From positions 4,820,801-4,884,800 of the forward strand of contig OZ242974.1 in NCBI GenBank assembly GCA_965211775.1: a DNA stretch of 64,000 nucleotides. Reading direction: 5' to 3'. Source of the stretch: Thiodiazotropha sp040506975 (GTDB taxonomy: Bacteria > Pseudomonadota > Gammaproteobacteria > Chromatiales > Chromatiaceae). Within the stretch, counting starts at the first letter, position 1. Each line of letters begins with the position of its first letter. Below, piece by piece: positions 45,455 to 54,112 of the stretch. Position numbers and translations under genes: made by a program. Under the pieces are notes generated by a model. That model searched no databases. It had not been told where the DNA came from and worked only from the letters and a program-made list of their open reading frames with translations.

Positions 45455-46320
45455 GTGCCTATCCGGCCACCCAATTCAAATCCTGCCAATCCCAACATAA
45501 TCAGCGCTGCGCCTACCCATACGTTTGTGTCCACCTGCTCCGCGTTCAGCCACTTCCCGGCCAACAGTGCGATTGTCGGTGTGATGAGTGTTATCAGGGC
45601 AACTTTGGTTGTCTCCACATATCGTAAGACATAAAAGTAGAGAGCAAATCCGAGTACAGAACCGACGACACCGAGATAGACAATCGATGTGAGGGCTCGC
45701 TGCTCGATAACCACAGGCCAACTCTGACCCTGCAGGAACCAACTCAGGAGAAACAGAGGCACCGCCACCAGCAGTCCCCCGGCCGCCACCACCAAGCCAT
45801 GCAGCCGGGCGTCGATACGCTTCACCCATACCGCGCTGGCAGCGTGAGTGACCACCGAGATCAATACACCGCTCAGCCCCATGACAAAACCTGCACCGAG
45901 CTCAACTCCGACGCTAAAGATGGTTGCCAGCCCGGTCAGCGCTATCAATACCGCCACAAAACGCTGCAGGTCGAGTCCAGGCTCCTGCAGCCATATCCGC
46001 GCCATCAGGCCCGTGAAGATCGGCGACAACCCGTAAACCACTGAAATCCATCCCGAAGGTATGTACTGTGATGCCCAATAGACAGCAGTCATGGCGATGA
46101 ATATACCCAGGCCCGCCGCCAGATAGGTGTGTCGCGCACGCTTATGCCATACCAGAGGCTGACCGATCATGCGCAGTACCAGCAACGCCAGGATGACGCC
46201 GATCACCATGCGGCCGGTGACGCCAAACAGATAGCCGACACCTTCACCGCTCCACTTGATGGCGAGCGGTGTGGCACCCCAAATCAGCACGATCCCAAGA
46301 TAGGCGGCCGGCACGGACAT
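45412..46320 (-). CDS. EamA/DMT-family transporter
   Basis: 302 residues with ten hydrophobic segments in two EamA repeats (IVLIWGATPLAIKWSGEG; AVYWASQYIPSGWISVVYGLSPIF; LGVVGSVLGFALYFYVLRYVE). It is probably an amino-acid or metabolite exporter, substrate unknown. GGGAGG lies ten bases before the ATG. A strong terminator hairpin with a T-run sits directly upstream of that ribosome site, so expression likely depends on attenuation. The convergent 3' overlap with dctM may matter for both mRNAs. Confidence 0.9.
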   Translation of the reverse strand: MSVPAAYLGIVLIWGATPLAIKWSGEGVGYLFGVTGRMVIGVILALLVLRMIGQPLVWHKRARHTYLAAGLGIFIAMTAVYWASQYIPSGWISVVYGLSPIFTGLMARIWLQEPGLDLQRFVAVLIALTGLATIFSVGVELGAGFVMGLSGVLISVVTHAASAVWVKRIDARLHGLVVAAGGLLVAVPLFLLSWFLQGQSWPVVIEQRALTSIVYLGVVGSVLGFALYFYVLRYVETTKVALITLITPTIALLAGKWLNAEQVDTNVWVGAALIMLGLAGFELGGRIGTQLRSSKASESVGQ

Positions 46321-46340
46321 TTTATTTACCTCCCATAACG

Positions 46341-46373
46341 AAAAAGGCCGCAGATGATCTCATCTGCGGCCTT
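46341..46373 (-). terminator. Leader terminator (attenuator) before the EamA gene
   Basis: Read on the minus strand, a 14-bp stem (aaggccgcagatga and its complement, 46373-46344) with a two-base tip runs into TTTTT (46345-46341), twenty bases before the start codon. It is therefore in the 5' leader of the EamA mRNA. An upstream TCATCTGCG (46430-46422) can pair with the 5' arm in place of the 3' arm. Confidence 0.75.
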
Positions 46374-46397
46374 GGAAAAAACTTGTTTAGGTGTTTG

Positions 46398-46499
46398 CTA
46401 ACTTCGCATCAAACTCCCGGACGCAGATGAACCGGCGACTGCCCATACGGGCAGACGGCGGCGCTTAAAAGTCATCTTTGCCTGGCGGATGTTGTTCAT
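46398..46499 (-). CDS. Possible leader ORF in the EamA transcript
   Basis: A 33-codon frame (ATG at 46499, TAG at 46398-46400). The peptide is basic (KRRRLPVW in the middle) and ends in SGSLMRS. There is no run of one amino-acid codon as in classical amino-acid attenuators. The candidate antiterminator segment lies inside it, so ribosome position could control the terminator. If transcription starts at about 46500 the ORF would be leaderless, so the region may instead be a structured RNA; CTGCCC-GTAT-GGGCAG forms a hairpin within it. Confidence 0.35.
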   Translation of the reverse strand: MNNIRQAKMTFKRRRLPVWAVAGSSASGSLMRS

Positions 46500-46505
46500 G
46501 GTTAC

Positions 46506-46535
46506 GAGCATGCATGCTCACAGTAATAAGGTCAA
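46506..46535 (-). promoter_or_regulatory. Candidate EamA promoter with 14-bp palindrome
   Basis: On the minus strand TTGACC (46535-46530) serves as -35; 17 bases on is CATGCT, a weak -10. The -10 lies inside the perfect palindrome gagcatgcatgctc (46506-46519). A weak -10 covered by a palindrome suggests regulated initiation by a dimeric protein. Confidence 0.4.
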
Positions 46536-46718
46536 GTGGAAAATTTAGGCTTTCCTGCGAAATACATCCCGGTACATCAAAACGAAGATGGAGGTCTTAA
46601 CTCTTCCATAACAAACCTTTCCCACCCTAATACTACAGCCAACGACCGGCAGACAAACTTATACTACGCACCCTCGTAATATCCAACATGGCGGTTCTAT
46701 CAAACCGAACTGCCAACG
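46536..46718. other. Divergent gap before the phosphopantetheinyl transferase
   Basis: About 180 bases upstream of the EamA promoter on one side and the transferase gene on the other. No hairpin or convincing promoter pair was found for the plus strand. Confidence 0.3.
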
Positions 46719-46760
46719 ATGTTACAATCTTCCCGGAACGCATCAACCAAAAACGATACT

Positions 46761-47432
46761 ATGGACCTCTCCTCGCTCTTCCCCGCAAATGTCGTGATCT
46801 TCCACGCCACTGATGAGATGTGGGAGACACCCGTAGGAACGGAAGAGGAACGACTTATTCAAGACAGTGTCGCAAAACGTCAACGGCAGTTCCGCGCCGG
46901 CCGCAATGCGGCCCACGCAGCCCTGAAACAGCTAAATGCCCCGGACGGTCCGCTGCTGCGTGGTGAAAACAGACAACCGGTCTGGCCCCGGGGATATGTC
47001 GGCAGTATCAGTCACTGTGATGACAGCTGTGTCGCCGTCTGTGCGCCGGAAGGGAAGGTTGTCAGTTTGGGAATAGACGTGGAACCACTCAAGCCACTAA
47101 AGCCGAAGATAGCGCGCTACATCGATACCGAGGATGAAAAGGCATTCATGCAGCGTCATCGGGATCTGCCGCAACGATTGATTTTCAGCGCCAAAGAGAG
47201 CCTCTACAAATGTTACTACCCGCTGGTCGGACGCTTTTTCGGCTTTCAATCGGTCACTCTGGATGTCGATATCTCACGGCAGCGGTTTCAATTCAGACCC
47301 ACTGCGGGATGTAGCATAGATTTCCCGCGCCATCTGCAATTTCACGGTGGCTATCATCTGATCGCGGATGAACATCTCTATACAGGCTGCTTTCTGACAC
47401 CTGGCACGCCGGCGGTCACCCAGGACCGTTGA
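46761..47432 (+). CDS. 4'-phosphopantetheinyl transferase, EntD-like
   Basis: 223 residues from the ATG at 46761; an ATG at 46719 would add 14 residues. Motifs are VGSISHCDDSCVAV, LGIDVEPL (Mg-binding Asp/Glu) and FSAKESLYKCYYP, typical of the EntD/Sfp-type enzymes. It attaches phosphopantetheine from CoA to carrier domains. No NRPS/PKS genes lie nearby, so it probably serves remote clusters or primary carrier proteins. Confidence 0.88.
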   Translation: MDLSSLFPANVVIFHATDEMWETPVGTEEERLIQDSVAKRQRQFRAGRNAAHAALKQLNAPDGPLLRGENRQPVWPRGYVGSISHCDDSCVAVCAPEGKVVSLGIDVEPLKPLKPKIARYIDTEDEKAFMQRHRDLPQRLIFSAKESLYKCYYPLVGRFFGFQSVTLDVDISRQRFQFRPTAGCSIDFPRHLQFHGGYHLIADEHLYTGCFLTPGTPAVTQDR

Positions 47433-47447
47433 CACGAGTCCGGGTTT

Positions 47448-47936
47448 TTAACTTTTCCCCATCAGCACGGAGACTCCGGTAGCAGTCCACCTTTCACCTC
47501 CAACGGTCGGTTTTCCGCAATTGTTCCAGAGCTCGGCGGCCTGTTCCGAAGAGATTGCATTGACTTTCAATTCAACCGCCTCCCTTGTGAGGGCCTCTAT
47601 ATAGCGGTCTTTTCCAACCATATCGATCAAATCGCAATAGTCGATCTCCTTGGTTGATTCCCGGTTCAACAGATCGATAACATCGTCCACGAGATTCTCT
47701 TCAATGAGATCGATGGCACGCTTCTCCATGGCGTCTTGCTCGGCCTTGGCGCGCTGTTTCTGCACAAGGACCAGCTCCCCCTTTTGGAACATCTCCTCAT
47801 TCCAGGTGTCTATGGCCACACGTACGGGCTGGGTGGCGAGGTGAGGAAAATCACGCGAAAGACGCCGAAGATGCCCCACAGCCTCCCGTGCCACGAATAT
47901 CACCTCGAACTCTTCGCTTTCTGATTCTTCGCTCAT
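47448..47936 (-). CDS. Hypothetical acidic protein
   Basis: 162 residues, acidic N-terminus (SEESESEEFEVIFVA), helical centre with alternating charge (MEKRAIDLIEENLVDDVIDLL) and a short C-terminal tail with WTATGVSVLMG. No signal peptide or known domain is recognised. It is convergent with the phosphopantetheinyl transferase gene and divergent from queD. Confidence 0.6.
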   Translation of the reverse strand: MSEESESEEFEVIFVAREAVGHLRRLSRDFPHLATQPVRVAIDTWNEEMFQKGELVLVQKQRAKAEQDAMEKRAIDLIEENLVDDVIDLLNRESTKEIDYCDLIDMVGKDRYIEALTREAVELKVNAISSEQAAELWNNCGKPTVGGERWTATGVSVLMGKS

Positions 47937-48061
47937 GACTATCCACAGATTGAAATTGCTATCAGTTTAGCGGCATCAATATTGATTCCTTAACCCACTA
48001 CTGGCAGCCCATCAATCATGGCTTTATACTGAGCCACTTTTCCAGAGCCACGTTTCACGAG

Positions 48062-48481
48062 ATGTTTTCAGTCACTAAAGAGATCCACTTCTGTTATGGC
48101 CACAGACTCCTCAACCACCAGGGGAAATGCCGTCATCTGCATGGCCACAATGCAAAGGCCGTTATCCGCCTGGAGGCCGAACAACTCGATCCGTTGGGTA
48201 TGGTGTGCGATTTTTCCGATATCGGTGACTATGCGAAAAACTGGATCGACCAGACCCTGGATCACACTATGTTGCTACATAGCGATGATCCGGTTCTCCC
48301 GCTGCTGCGACAGGCTGGAGAATCCGTATATGTAATGGATACAAACCCCACAGCGGAGAATATCGCCCGGCTGATCTTTGAACATGTGGAAGCCGGTGGC
48401 TTTCCGGTCGTCGAGGTAGCCATATTCGAAACAGACAGCGCATTGGCCAGTTATAGAGCCGACCCGTCAACCAATGCCTAG
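48062..48481 (+). CDS. queD: 6-carboxytetrahydropterin synthase
   Basis: 139 residues. Zinc ligands are the His of YGHRLL and the two of CRHLHGHN; the catalytic Cys is in GKCRHLHGH. DHTMLLHSDDP and NPTAENIARLIF are family motifs. It converts dihydroneopterin triphosphate to 6-carboxytetrahydropterin in queuosine synthesis. Other que genes are not in the window. Confidence 0.93.
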   Translation: MFSVTKEIHFCYGHRLLNHQGKCRHLHGHNAKAVIRLEAEQLDPLGMVCDFSDIGDYAKNWIDQTLDHTMLLHSDDPVLPLLRQAGESVYVMDTNPTAENIARLIFEHVEAGGFPVVEVAIFETDSALASYRADPSTNA

Positions 48482-48544
48482 CATCTGTGTTGAACGCGCC
48501 GTACCGTCGATACGGATCAACGGCCCATATGCGTTGCCACCGCT

Positions 48545-49858
48545 TCAGCCGATTTCGTTATAGCCGCGCTCTTCGTGCAGCACGATATCCAGACCTTCGA
48601 TCTCCTGATCCTTGTCGACTCTCAATCCCAACAGGGCATCCACCAGTTTCAGGATTGCGAAGGTCGCAATCCCGGTGAAGACAATAGTTGTCACAACACC
48701 TATTAACTGGACCGTGAACTGCCCACCCATGGTCTCGATACCATCGGCAAAGCCATATCCGGAGAAGACCCCCAGCGAGGTCGAGGAAAACACCCCTGCA
48801 AGCAGGGTGCCGAGGATGCCGCCTATCCCATGGACAGGAAAGACATCGAGAGAGTCATCGATCTTCAACACCTGTTTCAGATAGTTGGTGGCGCTGAAAC
48901 AGATCGCACCTGCAAGCAGACCGATCACCAAAGCCCCTGCAGGGCCGACAAAACCCGATGCGGGTGTAATCGTACCCAGGCCGGCCACCATTCCGGTCAC
49001 GGCACCCAAGGCACTTGGCTTGCCGAATTTGATCCATTCGCGGACGAGCCAGGTCATGGCGCCGGTTGCGGCGGAGATGTGGGTCACCAGCATCGCCATG
49101 GCGGCGTTGCCGTCGGAAGCGAGCGCGCTACCGCCGTTGAAACCGAACCACCCGACCCAGAGCATGCCCGCCCCGGCAATGGTCATGGCCATGTTGTGAG
49201 GCATCATGGAAGCGGTACCGAAACCATGGCGTGGTCCCATCACCATGGCCGCCACCAGTGCCGCCACGCCAGCGGTAATGTGAACCACCGTGCCACCGGC
49301 AAAATCATACAAGCCCATGCTGCCCAGCCAGCCGCCGCCCCACACCCAATGGGTTATCGGCACGTAGACCACAAACAACCAGATGGCGCTGAACAGCAGC
49401 ATCGAAGAGAAACGCATGCGCTCGGCGAATCCACCCACGATCAGTGCGGGGGTGATGATCGCAAAGGTCATCTGGAACAGCATGAAGAGGGATTCCGGAA
49501 TATCGCCGGAGAGGGTCTCCCGTCCGATACCCGCCATCAGCACCTTGCTGAAATCACCCACCCAGGCATTACCTTCACCGAATGCCAGACTGTATCCCGC
49601 GATTAACCAGAGAATGGAGACCATAGCGGCGATCGCAAAGCACTGCATGAGGACCGAGAGGACATTCTTGGTCCTCACCAGACCGCCGTAGAACATAGCC
49701 AGGCCGGGGAGGGTCATGAAAAGCACCAACGCTGTGGAAGCCATGATCCAACCCGTATTTGCGCCATTCAGGACGGTATCATCCGCCAGGCACAGGCCCG
49801 GCATAAACAACACGGCTGCCAATAAGCCGCTTAACTTACTGTATTTATTCCCAATCAC
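48545..49858 (-). CDS. amt: Ammonium transporter
   Basis: 437 residues from the GTG at 49858, which has a GGGGGGAA ribosome site; an upstream ATG at 49900 is less likely. N-terminal signal-like segment, then about eleven membrane spans. Signatures: TLPGLAMFYGGLVRTKN, DFAGGTVVHITAG and FPVHGIGGILGTLLAGVF with the paired pore histidines. It conducts ammonium across the inner membrane. No glnK is adjacent, which is unusual for amt loci. IS1380 copy 2 lies 200 bases upstream. Confidence 0.95.
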   Translation of the reverse strand: MIGNKYSKLSGLLAAVLFMPGLCLADDTVLNGANTGWIMASTALVLFMTLPGLAMFYGGLVRTKNVLSVLMQCFAIAAMVSILWLIAGYSLAFGEGNAWVGDFSKVLMAGIGRETLSGDIPESLFMLFQMTFAIITPALIVGGFAERMRFSSMLLFSAIWLFVVYVPITHWVWGGGWLGSMGLYDFAGGTVVHITAGVAALVAAMVMGPRHGFGTASMMPHNMAMTIAGAGMLWVGWFGFNGGSALASDGNAAMAMLVTHISAATGAMTWLVREWIKFGKPSALGAVTGMVAGLGTITPASGFVGPAGALVIGLLAGAICFSATNYLKQVLKIDDSLDVFPVHGIGGILGTLLAGVFSSTSLGVFSGYGFADGIETMGGQFTVQLIGVVTTIVFTGIATFAILKLVDALLGLRVDKDQEIEGLDIVLHEERGYNEIG

Positions 49859-50059
49859 GTTTCCCCCCAACACAATCAAATCTTGCTTACCCCTGGTCAT
49901 GGGACCAAACGTTGCATTCTAAGCTAAGTGGATGAAAATTACTTGATTTCAGAGCCATCGGAACCATCGGCTTCTCCAACCTCAAGCACACCTCAAGTTA
50001 TTGATAAGCAAGCCGATAGGGATTTTATGACACGCAATTTCACAACATTTTAGAGCTAA

Positions 50060-51619
50060 CCCGAATATTTCACAAATAAAGAGGGTAAAACCCGTGTAGT
50101 TCAATAGAATTCAGTTACTTAGGCTGAAATTGAACGAGGTTTTGCCTGTGACAGAATGTACCCAAGGTCGTTTTGCTTTTCCAGCGGTAAAATGCCGCCA
50201 GGTTGAAGCGGATTTTTCCGGTGGTGATATCAGCAGTGATGGCGGCGTGTTGTTGCTACGACAAGCGGACCGACGGCTGGGATTGCTTGAAGCCGTCAAT
50301 GACACTCTCGCTGATCCACGCGATGGCCGCTATGTGCAACATGATCAGATTTCTCTACTACGCCAGCGGGTCTATGCCCTGTGCCAGGGCTATGAAGACC
50401 TCAACGATCACGACAGTCTGCGACAAGATTTGGCCTTTCAGACGGCCGTGGAACAGGATCAGGCACTGGGCAGTTCACCCACGCTCTGTCGCTTGGAGAA
50501 TCGGTCAGATCGGGCAACCGCTGTCGCGATCCATCAGGTCCTGATCGAGCAGTTCATCGCCTCGTTTGCCGAGCCACCCGAGGAGTTGATCCTGGACTTC
50601 GACGCCACCGATGACCGGGTTCACGGCCTGCAGGAAGGCCGCTTCTTCCACGGTTACTACGATAACTACTGCTTTCTCCCGTTGTACGTGTTTTGCGGCG
50701 AACAACTGCTGGTCAGCTATTTGCGCCCGAGCAAGATCGACGGGGCGAAACATGCGTGGGCGATCCTCGCCCTGCTGGTCAAACGCTTGCGTCAGGCGTG
50801 GCCGGCGGTGCGGATCATCCTGAGAGCCGACTCGGGCTTCTGTCGTCACCGCATGCTGCGCTGGTGTGAACGCCATGGCATTGGCTACATCGTAGGCCTG
50901 GCGCGCAACCACCGCCTGCAACGGATGATCGAGGAAGACTTCACTGCAGTCGAGCAATGCTTCAAGGCCAACGGACAGAAGCAACGCGTCTTCCTTGGCC
51001 TGCGCTACGGTGCACGCAGCTGGCGCCGTCGACGCGCGGTGATCGCCAAGCTGGAGGTGAGTGAGCGAGGGCGTAATCCCCGATTTGTCGTCACCAACCT
51101 CAACGGCGATGCCCAAACCCTTTACGACGACGTCTATTGTGCGCGGGGCGAGATGGAAAACCGCATCAAGGAACAACAGCTGGGGCTGTTTGCTGATCGC
51201 ACCAGTGCACATCATTGGTGGACCAATCAGTTTCGCTTGCTGCTGTCGAGCCTGGCCTATGTGTTGATGGAAGCGATTCGCCGCTTGGCCTTACAGGGTA
51301 CAGAACTGGCCAAGACCCAGGTCGGCACGCTGCGGCTTAAACTACTCAAAGTGGGTGCGGTGGTGATACGCAATACCCGGCGTGTCCGCTTCCTGCTCTC
51401 CAGTGTCTTTCCTTACCAGGCATTGTTCTTCAGTGTGGCCGAACGGCTGGAGCCAGGATAGCACGCGATGAGTGCTGCCCCGGCACGTTGATAAATAACG
51501 GGGTAAGGGGAAGCTGTGCCTGTCAGCCAGAAATCGGGGCGTTTGGAGCCGGTATCATCCTGTTTCTCGTCCCGGCCTTCTCCTCGTGCCAGTATCGGCA
51601 AATGGATGAAATATCCGGG
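50060..51619 (+). mobile_element. IS1380-family element type A, copy 2, with CTAA duplication
   Basis: 1560 bp, same ends as copy 1, flanked by ctaa on both sides (50056-50059 and 51620-51623). It lies in the gap between amt and a divergent hypothetical gene. Confidence 0.93.
50130..51461 (+). CDS. IS1380-family transposase, type A, copy 2
   Basis: 443 residues, with the catalytic regions of copy 1 conserved (LILDFDATDDRVHG, RADSGFCRHRML, CARGEMENRIKEQQLG). Differences from copy 1: Leu at residue 5 and Cys in PAVKCRQ. TTG at 50130 or GTG at 50148 may start it. Confidence 0.93.
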   Translation: MNEVLPVTECTQGRFAFPAVKCRQVEADFSGGDISSDGGVLLLRQADRRLGLLEAVNDTLADPRDGRYVQHDQISLLRQRVYALCQGYEDLNDHDSLRQDLAFQTAVEQDQALGSSPTLCRLENRSDRATAVAIHQVLIEQFIASFAEPPEELILDFDATDDRVHGLQEGRFFHGYYDNYCFLPLYVFCGEQLLVSYLRPSKIDGAKHAWAILALLVKRLRQAWPAVRIILRADSGFCRHRMLRWCERHGIGYIVGLARNHRLQRMIEEDFTAVEQCFKANGQKQRVFLGLRYGARSWRRRRAVIAKLEVSERGRNPRFVVTNLNGDAQTLYDDVYCARGEMENRIKEQQLGLFADRTSAHHWWTNQFRLLLSSLAYVLMEAIRRLALQGTELAKTQVGTLRLKLLKVGAVVIRNTRRVRFLLSSVFPYQALFFSVAERLEPG

Positions 51620-51699
51620 CTAAAATACTTGATATATTAGAAAATGTTAATATAATTTATCTAATAATTCATAGGGTATTTTGGGAATACAGCCAGGCA

Positions 51700-52611
51700 A
51701 TGAGCAACCTGCACCGGAACCTAAACCAAGACCATCTTACAGAGCTGGAGGATTTACCCTTCAGGATCAACTCTGTCGAGGGGCTTCCCGTCCTGGCTCA
51801 GGAAGAGTCGTGCAAAATCATCGAACAGTATTTCGACTACCTGGAGTCGTTGCTGGGGCGTAAGCACAGTGATCCGGATGTCGAGCAGCTGCGTGCATTA
51901 CTGACCGAAATCTCCGGTTTCATCCGTTCGGAAAAGAGCCAGATCAAGGATGACGGATATATTCGCATGCTCAACCGGCTGACAACAATCTACGCCAAAG
52001 GCATCCAACTGGAAGACGACAAGGCCTTTATCGGCACCGCTGTGAATTACGCCGATATCATGAATACAGTCAGCAAATCCTACGCGGGTTACGACTACAC
52101 CGAGTCGGTAGGACTCATGCTGCATTACATGGATAAACTCTTCAACGATCGGGAAGAGAGCTGGCTCGAGGTATTTGAGTACATTATTTCCATGTCCGAC
52201 TCCCATGTGTTGCGGATGCTTAAGGAACAACACCTGCAGGAGATACAAAACTGGGTGGAAGAGGGTGTCGACAATCTGTTTGCAATCTGGGATGAGCAAC
52301 TGGATGTGATCAATAACCTGAGCAATGAAATCTACCTATTGGACAAGCAGATCCTGCTCACAAATAGAGAATTGCGAAAGAATATGAGTCAGGTGATTGC
52401 CCCCAATGTGATCTACCTCAGGGATATCCATCTCCGCAAAGAGCTCGATCAATTGAAAGAAAAACGTAAGGAACTGGTCACTGCCCGCACAGGAAAGATC
52501 GAATTATCCGCTCTATTGGATGAAAATATCCATGAATTCGGGGAGAGGCTGACCGAGATCCGACGCAACACCCAGATCCAACTTGCCTGGAGCAACACTG
52601 CAGAATCCTGA
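51700..52611 (+). CDS. Hypothetical helical protein with C-terminal coiled coil
   Basis: 303 residues, no signal peptide or membrane span. The N-terminal two thirds are helical (ESCKIIEQYFDYLESLLGR; SWLEVFEYIISMSDSHVLRM). Residues ~215-290 look like a coiled coil (NRELRKNMSQVIA, LRKELDQLKEKRKELVTAR). I recognise no family. It is downstream of IS1380 copy 2, whose duplication ends 76 bases before the ATG, so the native promoter may be displaced. A terminator follows. Confidence 0.65.
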   Translation: MSNLHRNLNQDHLTELEDLPFRINSVEGLPVLAQEESCKIIEQYFDYLESLLGRKHSDPDVEQLRALLTEISGFIRSEKSQIKDDGYIRMLNRLTTIYAKGIQLEDDKAFIGTAVNYADIMNTVSKSYAGYDYTESVGLMLHYMDKLFNDREESWLEVFEYIISMSDSHVLRMLKEQHLQEIQNWVEEGVDNLFAIWDEQLDVINNLSNEIYLLDKQILLTNRELRKNMSQVIAPNVIYLRDIHLRKELDQLKEKRKELVTARTGKIELSALLDENIHEFGERLTEIRRNTQIQLAWSNTAES

Positions 52612-52645
52612 ACCATTGTGGACTGGCCGAGATCCATTGAAACTG

Positions 52646-52674
52646 AAAAGGCCTGACGCATGTCAGGCCTTTTT
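52646..52674 (+). terminator. Rho-independent terminator
   Basis: Twelve-base stem aaaaggcctgac / gtcaggcctttt with a four-base loop; the 3' arm runs into TTTTT on the plus strand, 35 bases after the hypothetical gene's stop. The A/T ends would let it act on the other strand too. Confidence 0.85.
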
Positions 52675-52852
52675 GCATATTGCCAGCGGTTACATTATGC
52701 TCATTGCCGCCCGCGACGGCGACAAATTCAGGGAGATAGCCAGCTATAGGTTTCTCAATTTGGTATCAGCGGAATACCGTTCGGAATGAACGACTGAGCA
52801 TACTCGATCTGCAAGCTATCTGTACTCGACTTACATTTCATATCGTCAACCA

Positions 52853-54112
52853 TTACAACCTTAGGTTCTGCAACTTCGAAACCCCTCCGAAACTGCCAAC
52901 CCAAACCGTCCCGTCCGTCTCCATCGCCAAAGAAAAGACATTGTTGGCAAACAGGCCGTCATGGGTTGTGAGCGTTTCGAATGAGGTGCCATCAAACATC
53001 ACGAGGCCGTTGCTAGTGCCTATCCACAACTCTCCGTTCTCTGCGGGCTCGAGCATGAATACGTGATTGGCGGGTAGACCGTCTTTGGTAGTGAAATAGC
53101 TCCACACTTCTCCGTCGAAACGCGCAAGTCCTCCACCCCATGTGCCACACCAAACTATGCCTTGCTCTGTCACGTGGAGTGAAACAATGTAGTTCGGATT
53201 GTAAGCTATATCCACACTCTGCAAACCCATTTCCACCTTTTGACGCGCATGGTGGCTCGACTCCTTTGCCGGATCCCGCTTGAAGTCTATTTGATCTTTA
53301 ACCAGCTCATATGGCGCACCCAATCCGTCCTCATGCTTCCAGTTTTTCCAGGCACCATCTTTGAAGTTGGCCAAACCGCCTTCCGTCGCCATCCATATAT
53401 CGCCCTCGCGACCCTTCGCCAAGGCGTATACCCAGTCGTTGGGTAGACCATTCCGTGTATTTTCAACGGTGAATGTCTGCCAGGCCGAGCGGTCGTCGAA
53501 TTTGCCTCCTATGACCCTATTCGCCCCTGACCAGGTGGCGATCCAGACATCACCGTTTTCCATCTCGAGCATGTCGTAAATAAACGCATCCGCCAAACCG
53601 TGTTGAATATTGTAGTTCTCCCATTCCTCCGTATCGGGATCGAAGAGTGAAAGTCCTCCACCATAGGTTCCGACCACGAGTTTCTTGCCATACTTGCTGA
53701 GATGAAAGATACCGTTGGACAGTAGACCGGACCGCACATCGAAGAGGCGGTGTTGATCCTTGATTTTATCGTAACGAATGACACCACCGGACGTCCCTAC
53801 CCACAAAGTGTCACCGTCATTCAAAATCGCCTTGACGTTGCTGTTGCCAACCCTGAAGTGAGCGAACCGGATACCCTTGTCACCGACACTGCGTCCCTGG
53901 TCTGGGTTGCTTGGAGGGTGTGAATCAGGCAACAGGCTAGGTAGCGGCGTATTCGATACAGTTTTCTCTGGAGCACGCTTGATTTCAGCCTGCTTTTGCT
54001 GCGGCGATGAATCGGTTACCGGAGCGCTTTGTTGTGTGCCGGCCCAGTAGGCAGCCACAATGGCAACGATTCCGATGGCTGCATAGATCGCTTTTTCGTT
54101 TGTCGTTTTCAT
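52853..54112 (-). CDS. Membrane-anchored seven-bladed beta-propeller protein (second of two)
   Basis: 419 residues. An N-terminal hydrophobic anchor (AIYAAIGIVAIVAAYWAG) leads to a ~60-residue Pro/Ser linker and then seven blade motifs of the two-component-regulator propeller type: LWVGTSGG, LVVGTYGG, VWIATWSG, IWMATEGG, VWCGTWGG, LWIGTSNG, VWVGSFGG. An extra segment with AYNPNYIVSLHV precedes blade five. It is last in the operon and starts directly after the paralogue's TAA. It is likely a periplasmic binding or sensing module. Confidence 0.82.
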   Translation of the reverse strand: MKTTNEKAIYAAIGIVAIVAAYWAGTQQSAPVTDSSPQQKQAEIKRAPEKTVSNTPLPSLLPDSHPPSNPDQGRSVGDKGIRFAHFRVGNSNVKAILNDGDTLWVGTSGGVIRYDKIKDQHRLFDVRSGLLSNGIFHLSKYGKKLVVGTYGGGLSLFDPDTEEWENYNIQHGLADAFIYDMLEMENGDVWIATWSGANRVIGGKFDDRSAWQTFTVENTRNGLPNDWVYALAKGREGDIWMATEGGLANFKDGAWKNWKHEDGLGAPYELVKDQIDFKRDPAKESSHHARQKVEMGLQSVDIAYNPNYIVSLHVTEQGIVWCGTWGGGLARFDGEVWSYFTTKDGLPANHVFMLEPAENGELWIGTSNGLVMFDGTSFETLTTHDGLFANNVFSLAMETDGTVWVGSFGGVSKLQNLRL

